Translations under genes and position numbers: made by a program
Source of the DNA: a virus
Virus record (IMG/VR): IMGVR_UViG_3300037264_009886
Coordinates: 1-34,635 of that record
Strand: one strand, 5' to 3'
DNA length: 34,635 nt
Part shown: positions 20,547 to 27,866 of the stretch, piece after piece
Layout: each line of letters begins with the position of its first letter
Position numbering within the stretch: position 1 is the stretch's first letter
Notes under the pieces: generated by a model
Seen by the model: the letters and a program-made list of their open reading frames with translations, nothing else
Database searches by the model: none
Told to the model about the DNA's origin: nothing

Positions 20547-20894
20547 ATGCGCACCTACCTCACAGACCGCGACATCGCCTTCCGCCACGAGGATGGGTGC
20601 CTCGTCCGCACCGTAGCGGGTGCGGACGGGCGCACCTACACCCACCGCTGCTCGCTGGAGGTCTTTGAAAAGGTCGCGTGGGTCCTGGAGGAGACGCCCG
20701 CCGAGGGCAACGGCGTCGCCATCAACGAGATCGCCGCCGCGCACAACCTGCCGCACACGCAGGTGGACGTGACGCTGGCGTTCCTGTCCGAGCGCGGGGT
20801 CATCGACCGCCGGCACCGGCGGAACTACCCGGCCAGCCCCAGCGTCCACCTCGACGCGCTGGTCGAGTGGCACGCCCTGCGCGAAGAACCCTAG
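20547..20894 (+). CDS. Winged-helix-like small protein, operon gene 5
   Basis: This 115-aa protein starts MRTYLTDRDIAFRHEDGCLV. Its second half (about 40-100) looks like a winged helix: LEVFEKVAWVLEETPAEGNG, VAINEIAAAHNLPHTQVDVT, LAFLSERGVIDRRHRRNYPA. I read this as a DNA-binding domain by pattern. It is the last gene of the operon and ends convergent to the HNH gene at 20906. Shine-Dalgarno GGAGG precedes the ATG. Confidence 0.78.
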   Translation: MRTYLTDRDIAFRHEDGCLVRTVAGADGRTYTHRCSLEVFEKVAWVLEETPAEGNGVAINEIAAAHNLPHTQVDVTLAFLSERGVIDRRHRRNYPASPSVHLDALVEWHALREEP

Positions 20895-20905
20895 CCCGTC
20901 TGAGA

Positions 20906-21373
20906 TCATTTCCCCTCCGTCGCAGCGACCCCGGTTAGCGCCGGGGTTTTCTCCGGTGTGTCCGTTCCCGCCGCCGTGCGGAGCCGCTTTCGCTTCTTGT
21001 TGGCCACGGCCAACTCAATGCAGCAACGCTTGCACACGCCCATGACGCCGCTTCGATGTGGATAGACATAGAACTCTTCATCCACGGTTCGATACCAGCG
21101 GCAGCGCCGGCAACGTTTGAACCATCGGCCGTTGCTTCGATAACACCTCTCATGGATTCGCTTGTGATCCAGACGGTTCACGAGCATAAGATTCTCGATA
21201 CGGTTATCGAGCTTGTTACCATTGATATGGTGAATCTCCATTCCGGGCGGAATAGGACCATACGCCGCTTCCCACACCATCACATGCTCGAAACGTTTGC
21301 GGCGGTCCTTGCATGTGATTCGTCGATACCCATACGGAGTAAGATTGCCCTGCGGTTTTGGGTACTGCCTCAT
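20906..21373 (-). CDS. HNH endonuclease with extra zinc ribbon
   Basis: This 155-aa protein is a homing-type HNH nuclease. The HNH core is GPIPPGMEIHHINGNKLDNR followed by IENLMLVNRLDHKRIHER, with the His pair at 48-49, Asn51 and Asn61 visible. After it lie Cys88/Cys91 (KRCRRCRW) and Cys114/Cys117/Cys118 (VCKRCC), which suggest a zinc-binding DNA-contact domain. It starts as ATGA with the methyltransferase stop, so it is co-translated with it. Such nucleases cut one strand or both at a target and usually spread by homing. A plus-strand terminator is embedded in its 3' end. Confidence 0.9.
   Translation of the reverse strand: MRQYPKPQGNLTPYGYRRITCKDRRKRFEHVMVWEAAYGPIPPGMEIHHINGNKLDNRIENLMLVNRLDHKRIHERCYRSNGRWFKRCRRCRWYRTVDEEFYVYPHRSGVMGVCKRCCIELAVANKKRKRLRTAAGTDTPEKTPALTGVAATEGK
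20928..20950 (+). terminator. Terminator of the small-gene operon, inside the HNH gene
   Basis: A stem ACCCCGG/CCGGGGT with a 6-nt loop is followed by TTTT at 20947-20950 on the plus strand, 34 nt after the stop of the operon's last gene. It is encoded within the C-terminal codons of the convergent HNH gene (T-P-A-L-T-G). The two genes are therefore constrained to share this DNA, or the terminator is fortuitous. Confidence 0.7.
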
Positions 21374-22749
21374 CGCATTGCCTCCTCACGGGGGCGCATA
21401 GGGATCGGTGACGTACCGGTCCGCTGCAGCACCGCGGACTTGCCGCTAAATCGCTGGAAGCGGTCGACGATAACATCGCAATAGGGCGGATCGAGTTCCA
21501 TGAGGAACGCACGGCGGCCCGTCTGCTCGGCGGCAATGAGCGTGCTACCGCTGCCGCCGAAGAGGTCCAGCACGTTCTCGCCCGCCAGCGATGAGTACTG
21601 CAGGGCGCGGACGGCCAGTTCGGCAGGTTTAGCTGTCAAATGTTCCATCTGTTGTGGCGGAATCTTCTTCACATGCCATAGGTCATACGCGTTGTTGGGG
21701 CCGTAAAACTTGTGGGCCGCGCCTTCCTTCCAGCCGTAGAACGCGATCTCGAACGCCCCCATGAAGTCCTTGCGGGTCAACACCGGGTGCTGCTTGTCCC
21801 ACACGATGCCCTGGCTGAAGTAGAGGCCGTTCTTCTTGAGGAACGGCGGGTAGTTGCCCAGGTTGGCGTAGCCGCCCCAGATGTAGAACCCGCGACCATC
21901 CTCCAGCACCCGCGCCATGTTGCCGAACCAGGCGTCGAGCATCTGGTCGAAGTCGGCGTCGCTGACAAAGTCGTTGGCCAGCGGCCGGTCCTTGGCCCGC
22001 ATCTGCTTGGTCGTCCCCTTGGCCTTGGTCTTGTCCCTGGCCAAGTCGAACCCCTGGTGGTGCATCCCTCGCGCGTCGGCGGCGTCGATCACGCCGCGCT
22101 TCGTGGCGGTGAACGACGACAGGCCGGCGGCGATGGCGTTGTTGCTGCGCGGTTCGACCTTCACGTTGTAGGGCGGATCGGTGTTGACCAGGTGGATCAC
22201 CGCGCCGTCGAGCAGGCGGTCCACATCTTCGGCCTTGCTGCTGTCGCCGCAGAGCAGGCGGTGGTTGCCCAGCACCCACAGGTCGCCCGGCTGGGTGGTC
22301 GCGGCGTCCGGCGGCAACGGCACATCATCCGGGTCCGTCAAGCCCTGTTCCACGTCGCCGGACATGATCCGGAGCAGTTCCTCCTGGTCGAACCCCAGCA
22401 GGTTCAGGTCGAAGTCCATCTCCTGCAACGCCGAGAGTTCGATGGGCAGCAGTTCGTAATTCCACTCCGCGATCTCGTTGGTGGCGTTGTCGGCGATGCG
22501 ATACGCCTTGACCTGGGCCGGCGTCAGGTCCGTGGCGACATGCACCGGCACCTTGGTCAGGCCCAGCTTCTTGGCCGCCTTGTAGCGGGTGTGGCCGCAA
22601 ATGATCATCAGCCCCTGATCGCAGACAATCGGAACGCGCCAACCGAATTCCCGGATCGACGCGCACACCGCATCGACGGCCGCATCGTTGTCGCGGGGGT
22701 TGTTCGCATAGGGAATCAGCCGGTCGATTTCAATGATCTCTACCTTCAT
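21370..22749 (-). CDS. ParB-domain-linked DNA methyltransferase (N4/N6 type)
   Basis: This 459-aa protein has two parts. Residues 1-115 form a ParB-like nuclease/partition domain (MKVEIIEIDRLIPYANNPRD, LMIICGHTRYKAAKKLGLTK, LTPAQVKAYRIADNATNE). Residues about 160-440 form a DNA methyltransferase: DPPY at 191-194 in LVNTDPPYNV, the SAM-binding FGGSGS at 397-402, and ELDPPYCDVIVDRF near the end. The order of motifs (catalytic DPPY first, SAM loop later) matches the beta-class amino-methyltransferases. It probably protects phage DNA from host restriction. No restriction enzyme is beside it, so a restriction-modification pair is not supported. Start 22749, SD AAAGGA, in ATGA overlap with the ParB-HNH gene. 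Confidence 0.93.
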   Translation of the reverse strand: MKVEIIEIDRLIPYANNPRDNDAAVDAVCASIREFGWRVPIVCDQGLMIICGHTRYKAAKKLGLTKVPVHVATDLTPAQVKAYRIADNATNEIAEWNYELLPIELSALQEMDFDLNLLGFDQEELLRIMSGDVEQGLTDPDDVPLPPDAATTQPGDLWVLGNHRLLCGDSSKAEDVDRLLDGAVIHLVNTDPPYNVKVEPRSNNAIAAGLSSFTATKRGVIDAADARGMHHQGFDLARDKTKAKGTTKQMRAKDRPLANDFVSDADFDQMLDAWFGNMARVLEDGRGFYIWGGYANLGNYPPFLKKNGLYFSQGIVWDKQHPVLTRKDFMGAFEIAFYGWKEGAAHKFYGPNNAYDLWHVKKIPPQQMEHLTAKPAELAVRALQYSSLAGENVLDLFGGSGSTLIAAEQTGRRAFLMELDPPYCDVIVDRFQRFSGKSAVLQRTGTSPIPMRPREEAMR

Positions 22750-23417
22750 GCTGCACGTCCTTTCTGAAGCAACCGCAATCGCGGCAGTGGTGCCGGATCG
22801 GTTACGGTGGCCCACGTTTGACCCACAATCGCCTGGTACGCCGTCACCTTCGCGACCCCCAGCGCGCCAGCGACTGCACCGAGGGTGCAACCCGCCGCAA
22901 TCTGCCGTCGCATGCACTGAACGATGGCCACGTTCAGCTTCGCCCCATGATGAGCTTCCCCAGGACGCGCTCCCCGCTGAGTTCCGTGCCGGCGCTTGTC
23001 CGCCTCATTCTCAATCGGAGTTGCCCAGCGCAGGTTCGACACGTGATTGTTTGTCTTGTCGCCATCACCGTGGGCAACGTGGGCCCCTGAAAATGGCGGC
23101 AAGCCCAGAAAGGATACGGCGACGAGGCGGTGCGCCTTGACGTGCCAGTACCGTTGGTGTTTGCAGAGTCCGTATTGTACGTAGCCGTCCCAAGTGAGAC
23201 GCGACTTGAGGATGTAGCCGGCGGGTGCCATGCGGGAAGCGCTGCTTCGCCGCACACGGCCGAAAGACGAGACCTCATAGAGCCCTTCGTGCCTGAACGC
23301 AGGAACCCATATTTCCTCCGTGTTCGACGCCGCCACGGCGTCCACCGCTTCGTCGTTTTGGCGCGGGTTGCCGGGGTAGGGTTTAATCTGGTCGAGGGGT
23401 CGAAGTTCGATCTGCAT
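22746..23417 (-). CDS. ParB fragment fused to a NUMOD4-HNH homing endonuclease
   Basis: The 223-aa protein starts MQIELRPLDQIKPYPGNPRQ. Residues 1-31 match the ParB N-terminus of its neighbour (MKVEIIEIDR, PYANNPRDNDAAVDAVCAS) position by position, with the last shared residues A-S. There the sequence switches to NTEEIWVPAFRHEGLYEVSS, a NUMOD4-like motif, followed by an HNH core (VAHGDGDKTNNHVSNLRWAT) and a C-terminal helix-turn-helix (about 175-200, LGAVAGALGVAKVTAYQAIV). The rest of the ParB domain (GHTRYK box) is gone. I interpret it as a homing endonuclease inserted in, and deleting, a second ParB gene. ATG 23417 has AGGAG. It ends in ATGA with the methyltransferase. Confidence 0.9.
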   Translation of the reverse strand: MQIELRPLDQIKPYPGNPRQNDEAVDAVAASNTEEIWVPAFRHEGLYEVSSFGRVRRSSASRMAPAGYILKSRLTWDGYVQYGLCKHQRYWHVKAHRLVAVSFLGLPPFSGAHVAHGDGDKTNNHVSNLRWATPIENEADKRRHGTQRGARPGEAHHGAKLNVAIVQCMRRQIAAGCTLGAVAGALGVAKVTAYQAIVGQTWATVTDPAPLPRLRLLQKGRAA

Positions 23418-23440
23418 GGGTGGTCTCCTGAAAGTTTTTC

Positions 23441-23890
23441 TCACGAAGGAAAGACTGATGCCATTGGTGATCGTTCCCACGGGCATCTCCGGCCAGCCAG
23501 CGCCGGGAAGTACCTATTGGCCGGGGGGGTGGTCAGCAGAGAGGCTCTGCCACTTTGGCACCCCGCCCAGTCGAACCGTGGCGCGTCGCGGTGCGGGAGG
23601 GGATCGTTGGCCAACCCGGCGCGAAGAACGCGCCGTGGGCCAAACGGGTGCGAACGGGCGGGAGCGCGGACGGGTTGGGACGGGCTACCGTCGCAGACCG
23701 TCGCGACGGTTCCCATTGCGCGCAAGACATTTCCGCGTGCGCACGCGCCCATGCGCCCGCGTAAGTGGGGGTGATCGCAGCGGTCTGCTACGGTACGCAC
23801 GTAAGTGCTTGTGCCGCCTGGCGTGGCTACCGTCGCAGAGCGGCGGAGCATCGCAACGGTATCGCGGCGGTACGCAGCGGTGGTCTTCAT
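23441..23890 (-). CDS. Doubtful small gene downstream of the primase
   Basis: An open frame starts with an ATGA overlap on the primase stop and an AAGGGGG ribosome-binding site: MKTTAAYRRDTVAMLRRSAT. This coupling supports a gene. The protein (149 aa) is Arg/Ala-rich, with VRTVADRCDHPHLRGRMGAC, and its second half does not look protein-like. The same DNA has short imperfect repeats (CTACCGTCGCAGA at 23687 and 23828) and many CGCA/GTGC patches, so it could be noncoding, for example an origin or spacer. If noncoding, the whole 23418-23886 gap (470 bp) holds nothing else I can name. Confidence 0.3.
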   Translation of the reverse strand: MKTTAAYRRDTVAMLRRSATVATPGGTSTYVRTVADRCDHPHLRGRMGACARGNVLRAMGTVATVCDGSPSQPVRAPARSHPFGPRRVLRAGLANDPLPHRDAPRFDWAGCQSGRASLLTTPPANRYFPALAGRRCPWERSPMASVFPS

Positions 23891-26292
23891 GGCCGTGCCC
23901 CCTTGAGTTCCATGCCCTCGTAGAACGGCACGTCTCCGGCCCCGCGCCGGCGGACCACGCCGGGCACGGCAGCGGCCAGGTCGCGGCCAAAGGTCTGCTT
24001 GTTGGTGATGGCGGTGCGGCCGTCCTGCTCGCACCACTGTTTCCAGGCGTTGTAGAGGTCGTCCACCCAGACCCGATGGCCGGAGGCGACCACGCAGCAG
24101 TCGCGCACGAAGGCCAGGACGGGCGAGGCGAGATCTTCCATCTCGCGCACCGCTTCCGAGACGGCCTTGGGTTGCACGAAATGCCCCCTCTCGCGCAGAC
24201 GTTTGAGGCCCTCAATCGCCCACAGCAGGATGCCCGGCAGTTCCTCCATCAACTTGCCCGTCAGCGCCACGTCCTCCTGGCCGTAGAAACTGTGCATGAG
24301 GCGCAGAATGACGAAGCGGCCGGCGAGCGCACCGCTGGAATCGTTCATGCGGGGAAGTTCATTGGTCAAGAACACGAACCGCGTCGGCAACTTCATGGTC
24401 ACGCTGCCGAGGAACTTCCGGTCCACGGTCAGGGTGTCCTCGCCGGAAATGCACAGCAGGCGTTCCACGACCACGCCGACGTTCTCGCCGGTAAAGCGGG
24501 CGTCGGAGACAATGGCCAGGTTCTTGGCGATCAGGGGCTGGAGGCCGAAGGTGCCCGCCAGACTGGAGGTGGTCGGCCCGACGACGTTGCCTGCGCCGAC
24601 CAGGCGGGTGAGGATGCGCCCGATGGTTCCCTTGCCCGAACGCTTGGGGCCGACGAGCAACAGCATCTTCTGCTGCGAGGTGTCGGCGACCAGGCAGTAG
24701 CCCATCCATTCCTGGAGCAACTCGACGGATTCCAGGTCGTCGCCCCATAACTGCTTGAGGAATTTGAGCCAGCGCTCCGGCCCTTCCGCGTTGGGGTTGT
24801 AGTCGAAATCCAGGGCGTTGATGTTGAACAGCGCTGGAGTCGGGGCCAGCATCTGGCCGCTGGGGATATGCAGGTTGCCAGAGAGGCAGGGCAGCAGTTC
24901 GCGGGGATCGGGCCGGGCTCTGTCGCCCGCAAGCCAGGCCGGGGGCGTTACGCTGGCAGGCAGGTGGACATGGGCGCGGAGCGATTCGACGGCGGCTTTG
25001 ACCGAGCCCGGATTCGACTCGAAGTCCACCAGTTCCAGCGCCCCGGCCTGCTTGTTGAACACGTAGCGCAGCGCCCCATGCAGCCACGGCTGGAGTTTCT
25101 GACGCAGCGTCTCCTCCTCGATTTCCACGAAGCGGTTGCCCCGCCAGGCCAGCAGCGTTCCGGCATAGCTGTAGAGGGTCCGCCCTTCACGATGATGATG
25201 AAACTCGGCGACGAACGCCTCGGCGGTGGGCAGGGTCTTCTTGGGCGAAAGCACCAGCCGCTTGGTCTTGGGGTCGCGCGTGCCCAGGGCAACAAGGCCG
25301 TCATCACCGGGATCAGGATCGTCCGCATCGCCGGCGGCGGGCGCTGCGCGGGGGGCGGGAGCGGTGCGGCGGGGCTGATATTGGCCCGTCACCTGCGCCA
25401 GCGCCTTGTCGATGGTCATCTGCCCGTAGGTCTTGGCCCCGTGCTTTTCATCCCATTTCGGGCGGATGAGACCCGAGGTGCGGAACATGCGGTCGATCTG
25501 CGCGGCGTCCTTGGTGTAGAACGCCAGGGTGAACACGACCGACGAGTCGGCTTCGCTGGCGGAATTGAAGTGGTTGTTCCATTGCCCGGCCCACAGCGCC
25601 GAGAACTTCGCGCCGCTCTTTCGGCTGCGGCGGGCTTTCTCCAGAATCTGCTCGTCGGACAGGCCCGTGTTGGTAGGCGCGACGACGGGCGGAGCGATGG
25701 GAAGTTGAGGCGCTGGCGGCGACCTCGTCGCGCCGAAGACCTCCCCATACAACAGGTCCAGCGCCGCCTGCCGCAATTCGACCTGTGCCGACGCCACGTC
25801 GATCCGCCGACCAGTGACGGTGAAGAACCGCCCCTGGTCGTACATCTCGACTTCGCCGTCCTCGAACCCCTTGCGGCACCGCTCCCCCGGCTTGGACGCT
25901 TCGAGGAAAACCTTAACACCGCTGCCGGACGGACTGATCTCGCAGTAACTGTCGAGGGCCGCGACCACCCGCTGGCCCCACGGTTTCATCTCGCCGGTCG
26001 CCAGGTCAATGCAATCATCCAGATCGACGCCGCAGTAGGGATCGTCGGCGGCAAAGACGAACCCCACCCCCTCGTACTGGTTGTTCCCTTGCCAGGCGGC
26101 GACCGCATCGTCAAACGCGCTCCAGGTGCCGGGATCGGTGGAATCCGCCATCGCCCCCGTCCGGGCGTTGAACGGGCACTTGGTCGGCTTCCCATCACGC
26201 TCGATGTAACGCCAACAAACCCACTGCGGGCGTTGCCGGAGGCAGGCCGGGACGGTTTCCACGAGAGGCTGGACCGGCGGATCGGAAATCAT
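23887..26292 (-). CDS. Primase-helicase, NrS-1/phage D5 type
   Basis: This 801-aa replication protein combines priming and unwinding. N-terminal residues about 20-165 look like a PrimPol domain: WVCWRYIERDGKPTKCPFNA, the acidic GVDLDD (Asp90, Asp92), PSGSGVKVFLEA and FFTVTG. Residues about 210-300 are a spacer. From ~360 a helicase follows: a D5-N-like region and a superfamily 3-type Walker A GPKRSGKGT (548-556), then LIAKNLAIVSDARFTGENVG and VFLTNELPRMND. Such proteins initiate DNA synthesis in NrS-1-like phages and satellites. The gene starts in an ATGA overlap with the 101-aa gene upstream. It is the largest early gene of the element. Confidence 0.93.
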   Translation of the reverse strand: MISDPPVQPLVETVPACLRQRPQWVCWRYIERDGKPTKCPFNARTGAMADSTDPGTWSAFDDAVAAWQGNNQYEGVGFVFAADDPYCGVDLDDCIDLATGEMKPWGQRVVAALDSYCEISPSGSGVKVFLEASKPGERCRKGFEDGEVEMYDQGRFFTVTGRRIDVASAQVELRQAALDLLYGEVFGATRSPPAPQLPIAPPVVAPTNTGLSDEQILEKARRSRKSGAKFSALWAGQWNNHFNSASEADSSVVFTLAFYTKDAAQIDRMFRTSGLIRPKWDEKHGAKTYGQMTIDKALAQVTGQYQPRRTAPAPRAAPAAGDADDPDPGDDGLVALGTRDPKTKRLVLSPKKTLPTAEAFVAEFHHHREGRTLYSYAGTLLAWRGNRFVEIEEETLRQKLQPWLHGALRYVFNKQAGALELVDFESNPGSVKAAVESLRAHVHLPASVTPPAWLAGDRARPDPRELLPCLSGNLHIPSGQMLAPTPALFNINALDFDYNPNAEGPERWLKFLKQLWGDDLESVELLQEWMGYCLVADTSQQKMLLLVGPKRSGKGTIGRILTRLVGAGNVVGPTTSSLAGTFGLQPLIAKNLAIVSDARFTGENVGVVVERLLCISGEDTLTVDRKFLGSVTMKLPTRFVFLTNELPRMNDSSGALAGRFVILRLMHSFYGQEDVALTGKLMEELPGILLWAIEGLKRLRERGHFVQPKAVSEAVREMEDLASPVLAFVRDCCVVASGHRVWVDDLYNAWKQWCEQDGRTAITNKQTFGRDLAAAVPGVVRRRGAGDVPFYEGMELKGARP

Positions 26293-26594
26293 GCAACGGC
26301 CCCCGCGACCTCGCCCTTGCCGGACACGCCGGCACGTTCCATCCGCACGGCACCGTCGCCAAACTCACGGCGGACATATCCGGCGAAGATCATCGCCAAG
26401 GCGCGGCCGACCTCGCAGGCGGCGTCGATCATGCAGGTGTGCGTGGTGCGGTCGATGGCAAACTTGGCGTCCAGGCGGACACGGTCCTTGCCATGCAGGC
26501 TCTCGACGGCGAGGCGGGCCAGGTGCAGTGTGCCCTCGACCTCCTCCATTGAGGCGGTCTTGGCGAAGGTGAATCGCACGAGAATCTCCGGCAT
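26289..26594 (-). CDS. Small conserved protein of unknown function
   Basis: This 101-aa protein starts MPEILVRFTFAKTASMEEVE and contains VRLDAKFAIDRTTHTCMIDA. The chosen ATG at 26594 has the strong AAAGGAG sequence; an ATG at 26612 is the longer alternative. The protein is mixed alpha-beta, without membrane or cysteine motifs. It lies between the sigma factor and the primase-helicase and overlaps the primase start (ATGA), so it could be a replication accessory factor. I do not recognise a family. Confidence 0.78.
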   Translation of the reverse strand: MPEILVRFTFAKTASMEEVEGTLHLARLAVESLHGKDRVRLDAKFAIDRTTHTCMIDAACEVGRALAMIFAGYVRREFGDGAVRMERAGVSGKGEVAGAVA

Positions 26595-26634
26595 GACGGT
26601 CTCCTTTCTCACGTGGCCAGCGTCTATGACTTAC

Positions 26635-27192
26635 TTACCGGGAACGCAGGCGAGTTGGTTGTTCATCGGGCGGATGCGGGGAGACGCCAGCGCCCTCGAG
26701 ATGAACCCGAATCGCCTCCATCCGCTGACGCATCTGGCCCCGGGTCAGGCCCAGCATCCGGGCGACTTCCGAGGGGCTGTGCTTGGCCAGCCGGATGGCT
26801 ACCTCCCGCAACTCGGGCGGCAGCGCCGACACCGCACTGCCAACGTCCATGCCAAGATCGACCGCGTGGGCATCGGTCTGTCCGTCCAGCAGCAACCCCT
26901 CGGGAACCGCATCGAGCGCCAGCGGGCGTTTGCGCCCGCCGCGCTTAAGGGCCATGCGGCTCTCCAGGATGTTGGCGATTTTGTTGCGGACGATCCTGTC
27001 CACGAACGTGCTGCGTGCGCCGCGCGCCGGATCGTGTCGCGCCATGCGCGTCGAGACGTGCATGGCCAACTCCTGCTGGAGGTCGGGTTCGTCGCTGGCG
27101 TTGAATCCGTAGCGCCCGATGAGTTTCCTAACTTTGTGCTTGATGATCTCTGCATCGGCATTGGTAAACCGAGGGTCCGCGTGGTTGCCCAC
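26635..27192 (-). CDS. Phage-encoded RNA polymerase sigma-70-like factor
   Basis: This 185-aa protein resembles a compact sigma factor. Region 2 is at about 36-84 (PDLQQELAMHVSTRMARHDP, STFVDRIVRNKIANILESRM). Region 4 with a helix-turn-helix is at about 122-165 (LPPELREVAIRLAKHSPSEV, ARMLGLTRGQMRQRMEAIRV). Such factors redirect host polymerase to element promoters, here probably the late or replication genes. The start is GTG at 27192 with a strong SD (GGGGAGG); no upstream ATG exists in frame. The SD is part of a perfect palindrome. Whether it behaves as an ECF factor or a regulator cannot be told. Confidence 0.82.
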   Translation of the reverse strand: MGNHADPRFTNADAEIIKHKVRKLIGRYGFNASDEPDLQQELAMHVSTRMARHDPARGARSTFVDRIVRNKIANILESRMALKRGGRKRPLALDAVPEGLLLDGQTDAHAVDLGMDVGSAVSALPPELREVAIRLAKHSPSEVARMLGLTRGQMRQRMEAIRVHLEGAGVSPHPPDEQPTRLRSR

Positions 27193-27198
27193 GATGTC

Positions 27199-27216
27199 CT
27201 CCCCCGGCCGGGGGAG
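27199..27216. promoter_or_regulatory. Perfect palindrome containing the sigma-factor ribosome-binding site
   Basis: The 18-bp palindrome CTCCCCCGGCCGGGGGAG lies upstream of the GTG start at 27192. On the minus strand its 3' arm (GGGGGAG) is the Shine-Dalgarno sequence. Hairpin formation would mask it, so translation of the sigma factor may be controlled by RNA folding, or the site may be a binding site for a dimeric regulator. The remainder of the 27217-27360 gap shows no other feature I can name. Confidence 0.6.
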
Positions 27217-27360
27217 AGTTCGGGTGGGTGCGAACCGAGTTGGGGCGCAAAGAGGCCACGCGGGTGCGTTGCGGAGTCGCCTTCATCGGCGGCACCCACA
27301 ACGACCTCCACTGCGTGGCCGGTCTGTTATGCGGTGAACGAAATCAGTGAAAGAACACGA

Positions 27361-27690
27361 TTAGACGGTCGTCTCCACATGCATCCCGAACGGCAGGCCG
27401 TGCTTGACGGTCAGCGCTTCGATGCGCCCGTTGCCAAGCCGATTGAGATGCGCGAACAGGTCCGCGACCTGCGTCTTGAGGGAGAAGTCGGCGATGCCGG
27501 ACTCGGGTCGCGGCCCGTTGTCCCCGCCAAACTTGACCTCCAGTACCACGCGGGGCGGCGAGAGGTCGTCAAAGACGGGATCGCCGTCGCGGACGACCAG
27601 CCCCTCGATGCGGCCGAAGTTGACGCGCTGCATCAACTCGACCAGACGCCTGCGACCAGGGGAGAGCGATGACTTGGGAATAGCGTTCAT
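27361..27690 (-). CDS. Conserved small protein, recombinase-element type
   Basis: This 109-aa protein starts MNAIPKSSLSPGRRRLVELM and contains QRVNFGRIEGLVVRDGDPVF, PPRVVLEVKFGGDNGPRP and IEALTVKHGLPFGMHVETT. The chosen ATG at 27690 has a GAGG site; the longer frame start at 27747 lacks one. The two beta-strand hairpins with G-R-I-E-G/A-L repeats suggest a small DNA-binding fold. I recall similar proteins beside recombinase genes in planctomycete mobile elements, but I cannot name a function. It begins the early module after the defence-like cargo. Confidence 0.78.
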   Translation of the reverse strand: MNAIPKSSLSPGRRRLVELMQRVNFGRIEGLVVRDGDPVFDDLSPPRVVLEVKFGGDNGPRPESGIADFSLKTQVADLFAHLNRLGNGRIEALTVKHGLPFGMHVETTV

Positions 27691-27813
27691 GCCAGGCCTC
27701 GTGTGCCCAATGGGCACGGTGCGATCCTGGGAAGCGAGGCCCGGCATTGGCTCTTCCCGAGGATGGGTCTATGTCTAGGAGATCGAGCCGGGCAGCCTCT
27801 CCGAAGGGGAGGG

Positions 27814-27854
27814 GCTACATCCGGCGTAGCGGCCGCTACATTTGGCGTAGCGGC
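27814..27854. repeat. Direct repeat pair beyond the cargo
   Basis: Two 20-bp copies, GCTACATCCGGCGTAGCGGC (27814-27833) and GCTACATTTGGCGTAGCGGC (27835-27854), differ at two positions and lie 1 bp apart. They sit between the end of the QueC-like gene (27867) and the start at 27690. The preceding stretch 27795-27817 can form a CCTCTCC/GGGGAGG hairpin that may end the cargo transcript. The repeat could be an operator or a recombination remnant. Confidence 0.7.
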
Positions 27855-27866
27855 GCTGGAGGTGGG

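Noticed and set aside
19023-20909. A 628-codon minus-strand frame opposite the small-gene operon
   Set aside because: The plus-strand genes have SDs and a HARE-HTH domain; the minus product is low-complexity G/L/V/R text without start support.
20906-22749. Restriction-modification system
   Set aside because: The methyltransferase neighbours a homing-type HNH nuclease with no type II endonuclease features; homing and modification are more likely.
24868-27672. A 934-codon open frame on the plus strand opposite the primase-helicase and sigma factor
   Set aside because: The minus-strand genes there have motifs and ribosome sites. GC-rich codon use opens the antisense frame; its product has no recognisable domain.
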